A stretch of DNA of 5,041 bases, taken from NCBI GenBank assembly GCA_017510875.1, contig JAFWLX010000308.1, positions 1-5,041 of the forward strand, written 5' to 3'. Positions 4,860 through 5,041 of this stretch are shown here, one piece after another; the first letter of the stretch is position 1; the number at the start of each line of letters is the position of its first letter. Source of the DNA: Atopobiaceae bacterium. GTDB lineage: Bacteria > Actinomycetota > Coriobacteriia > Coriobacteriales > Atopobiaceae. The position numbers were made by a program, and so were the translations under genes. Under the pieces are notes generated by a model. It saw only the letters and a list, made by a program, of their open reading frames with translations. It was not told the DNA's origin and searched no databases.

Positions 4860-4892
4860 ATCATCAGAGAGGTGGAGACACAGAATGCCTAG
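4860..4892 (+). other. In-frame continuation of the small ORF beyond its TGA
   Basis: The ten codons after TGA (4857-4859) read I-I-R-E-V-E-T-Q-N-A and then stop at TAG. They fit the expected C-terminal end of the helical small protein if TGA is a mutated TGG (Trp). It is annotated separately because under the standard code the protein ends at 4859. Confidence 0.4.
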
Positions 4893-4998
4893 CACAGTTA
4901 TACGCAACAAGTGCCTCGACCGGGACGAGCCCTCGCGACGCGCTCAAGCATGTGCTCATCAACACAACAGATATGGTAGAGAAAGGACTTCATCATGA
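4885..4998 (+). CDS. Doubtful 37-codon ORF overlapping the flavodoxin start
   Basis: ATG at 4885, preceded by the purine-rich GAGAGGTGGAG, opens a 37-codon frame (M-P-S-T-V-I-R-N-K-C-L-D-R-D-E-P) that ends at TGA 4996-4998. The stop overlaps the flavodoxin ATG as ATGA, the classic arrangement for translational coupling. The peptide is Arg-rich and of low similarity to anything I know, and its codon usage is unremarkable. It may be a leader that couples translation, or only the spacer between the small ORF and the flavodoxin. Confidence 0.2.
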   Translation: MPSTVIRNKCLDRDEPSRRAQACAHQHNRYGRERTSS

Positions 4999-5041
4999 CA
5001 AAGAAACTCGTGGCGTACTTCTCCGCAACCGGTACTACTGC
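4995..5041 (+). CDS. Flavodoxin, N-terminal 15 codons (runs off the right edge)
   Basis: M-T-K-K-L-V-A-Y-F-S-A-T-G-T-T is the beta-1 strand plus phosphate-binding loop (S-x-T-G-x-T) that grips the FMN phosphate in flavodoxins. AAAGGA (4982-4987) lies 7 bases before the ATG. Flavodoxins are about 140-180 residues, so under a tenth is visible. As a low-potential electron carrier it would act in the cytosol. Its position opposite a LysR gene suggests regulation by that protein. Confidence 0.85.
   Translation, partial: MTKKLVAYFSATGTT

Noticed and set aside
1..5041. CRISPR, transposase, tRNA or rRNA
   Set aside because: Looked for on both strands; no spaced direct repeats, no transposase motifs and no cloverleaf-like sequence were seen.

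Overview
The window looks like chromosomal DNA of an anaerobic, gut-type actinobacterium, most likely a Coriobacteriia member (Olsenella/Collinsella/Eggerthella relatives). The grounds are a large Fe-S/FMN/FAD ene-reductase, a DUF2804 protein, and a LysR regulator next to a flavodoxin with a cupin remnant. Composition is moderately GC-rich on the left and clearly GC-rich on the right. Species and lineage are inferred from gene flavour only.

Layout. (1) 1-600, minus strand: the first 200 codons of a DUF2804 protein that runs off the left edge. (2) 601-867: divergent intergenic region with candidate promoter and operator elements. (3) 868-2790, plus strand: an intact 640-residue old-yellow-enzyme / 2,4-dienoyl-CoA reductase type oxidoreductase, followed by a strong hairpin at 2802-2835. 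(4) 2836-3604: a decayed region with no intact gene. It holds the 5' end of an NAD(P)H-dependent FMN reductase-like gene with a perfect Shine-Dalgarno (minus), a hydrophobic plus-strand segment abutting it head to head, a perfect 20-bp inverted repeat, and the C-terminal third of a cupin gene (minus). (5) 3605-4498, minus strand: an intact LysR regulator. (6) 4499-4676: a compact divergent control region with a 14-bp perfect inverted repeat, LysR-type boxes and a leader that can fold in alternative ways. (7) 4677-5041, plus strand: a 60-codon small ORF whose TGA stop may replace a Trp codon, a doubtful 37-codon ORF, and the first 15 codons of a flavodoxin that leaves the right edge.

How the parts may work together (inference). 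The LysR protein probably controls its own promoter and the divergent small-ORF/flavodoxin transcript. The cupin remnant downstream of lysR suggests the locus once carried a larger flavodoxin/cupin redox module that has lost parts by deletion. The ene-reductase with its DUF2804 neighbour is a separate unit; its substrate cannot be read from sequence.

I found no CRISPR array, transposase, rRNA or tRNA. The most unusual parts are the head-to-head remnant junction near 3095-3100, the near-perfect palindromes, and the in-frame TGA in the small ORF.
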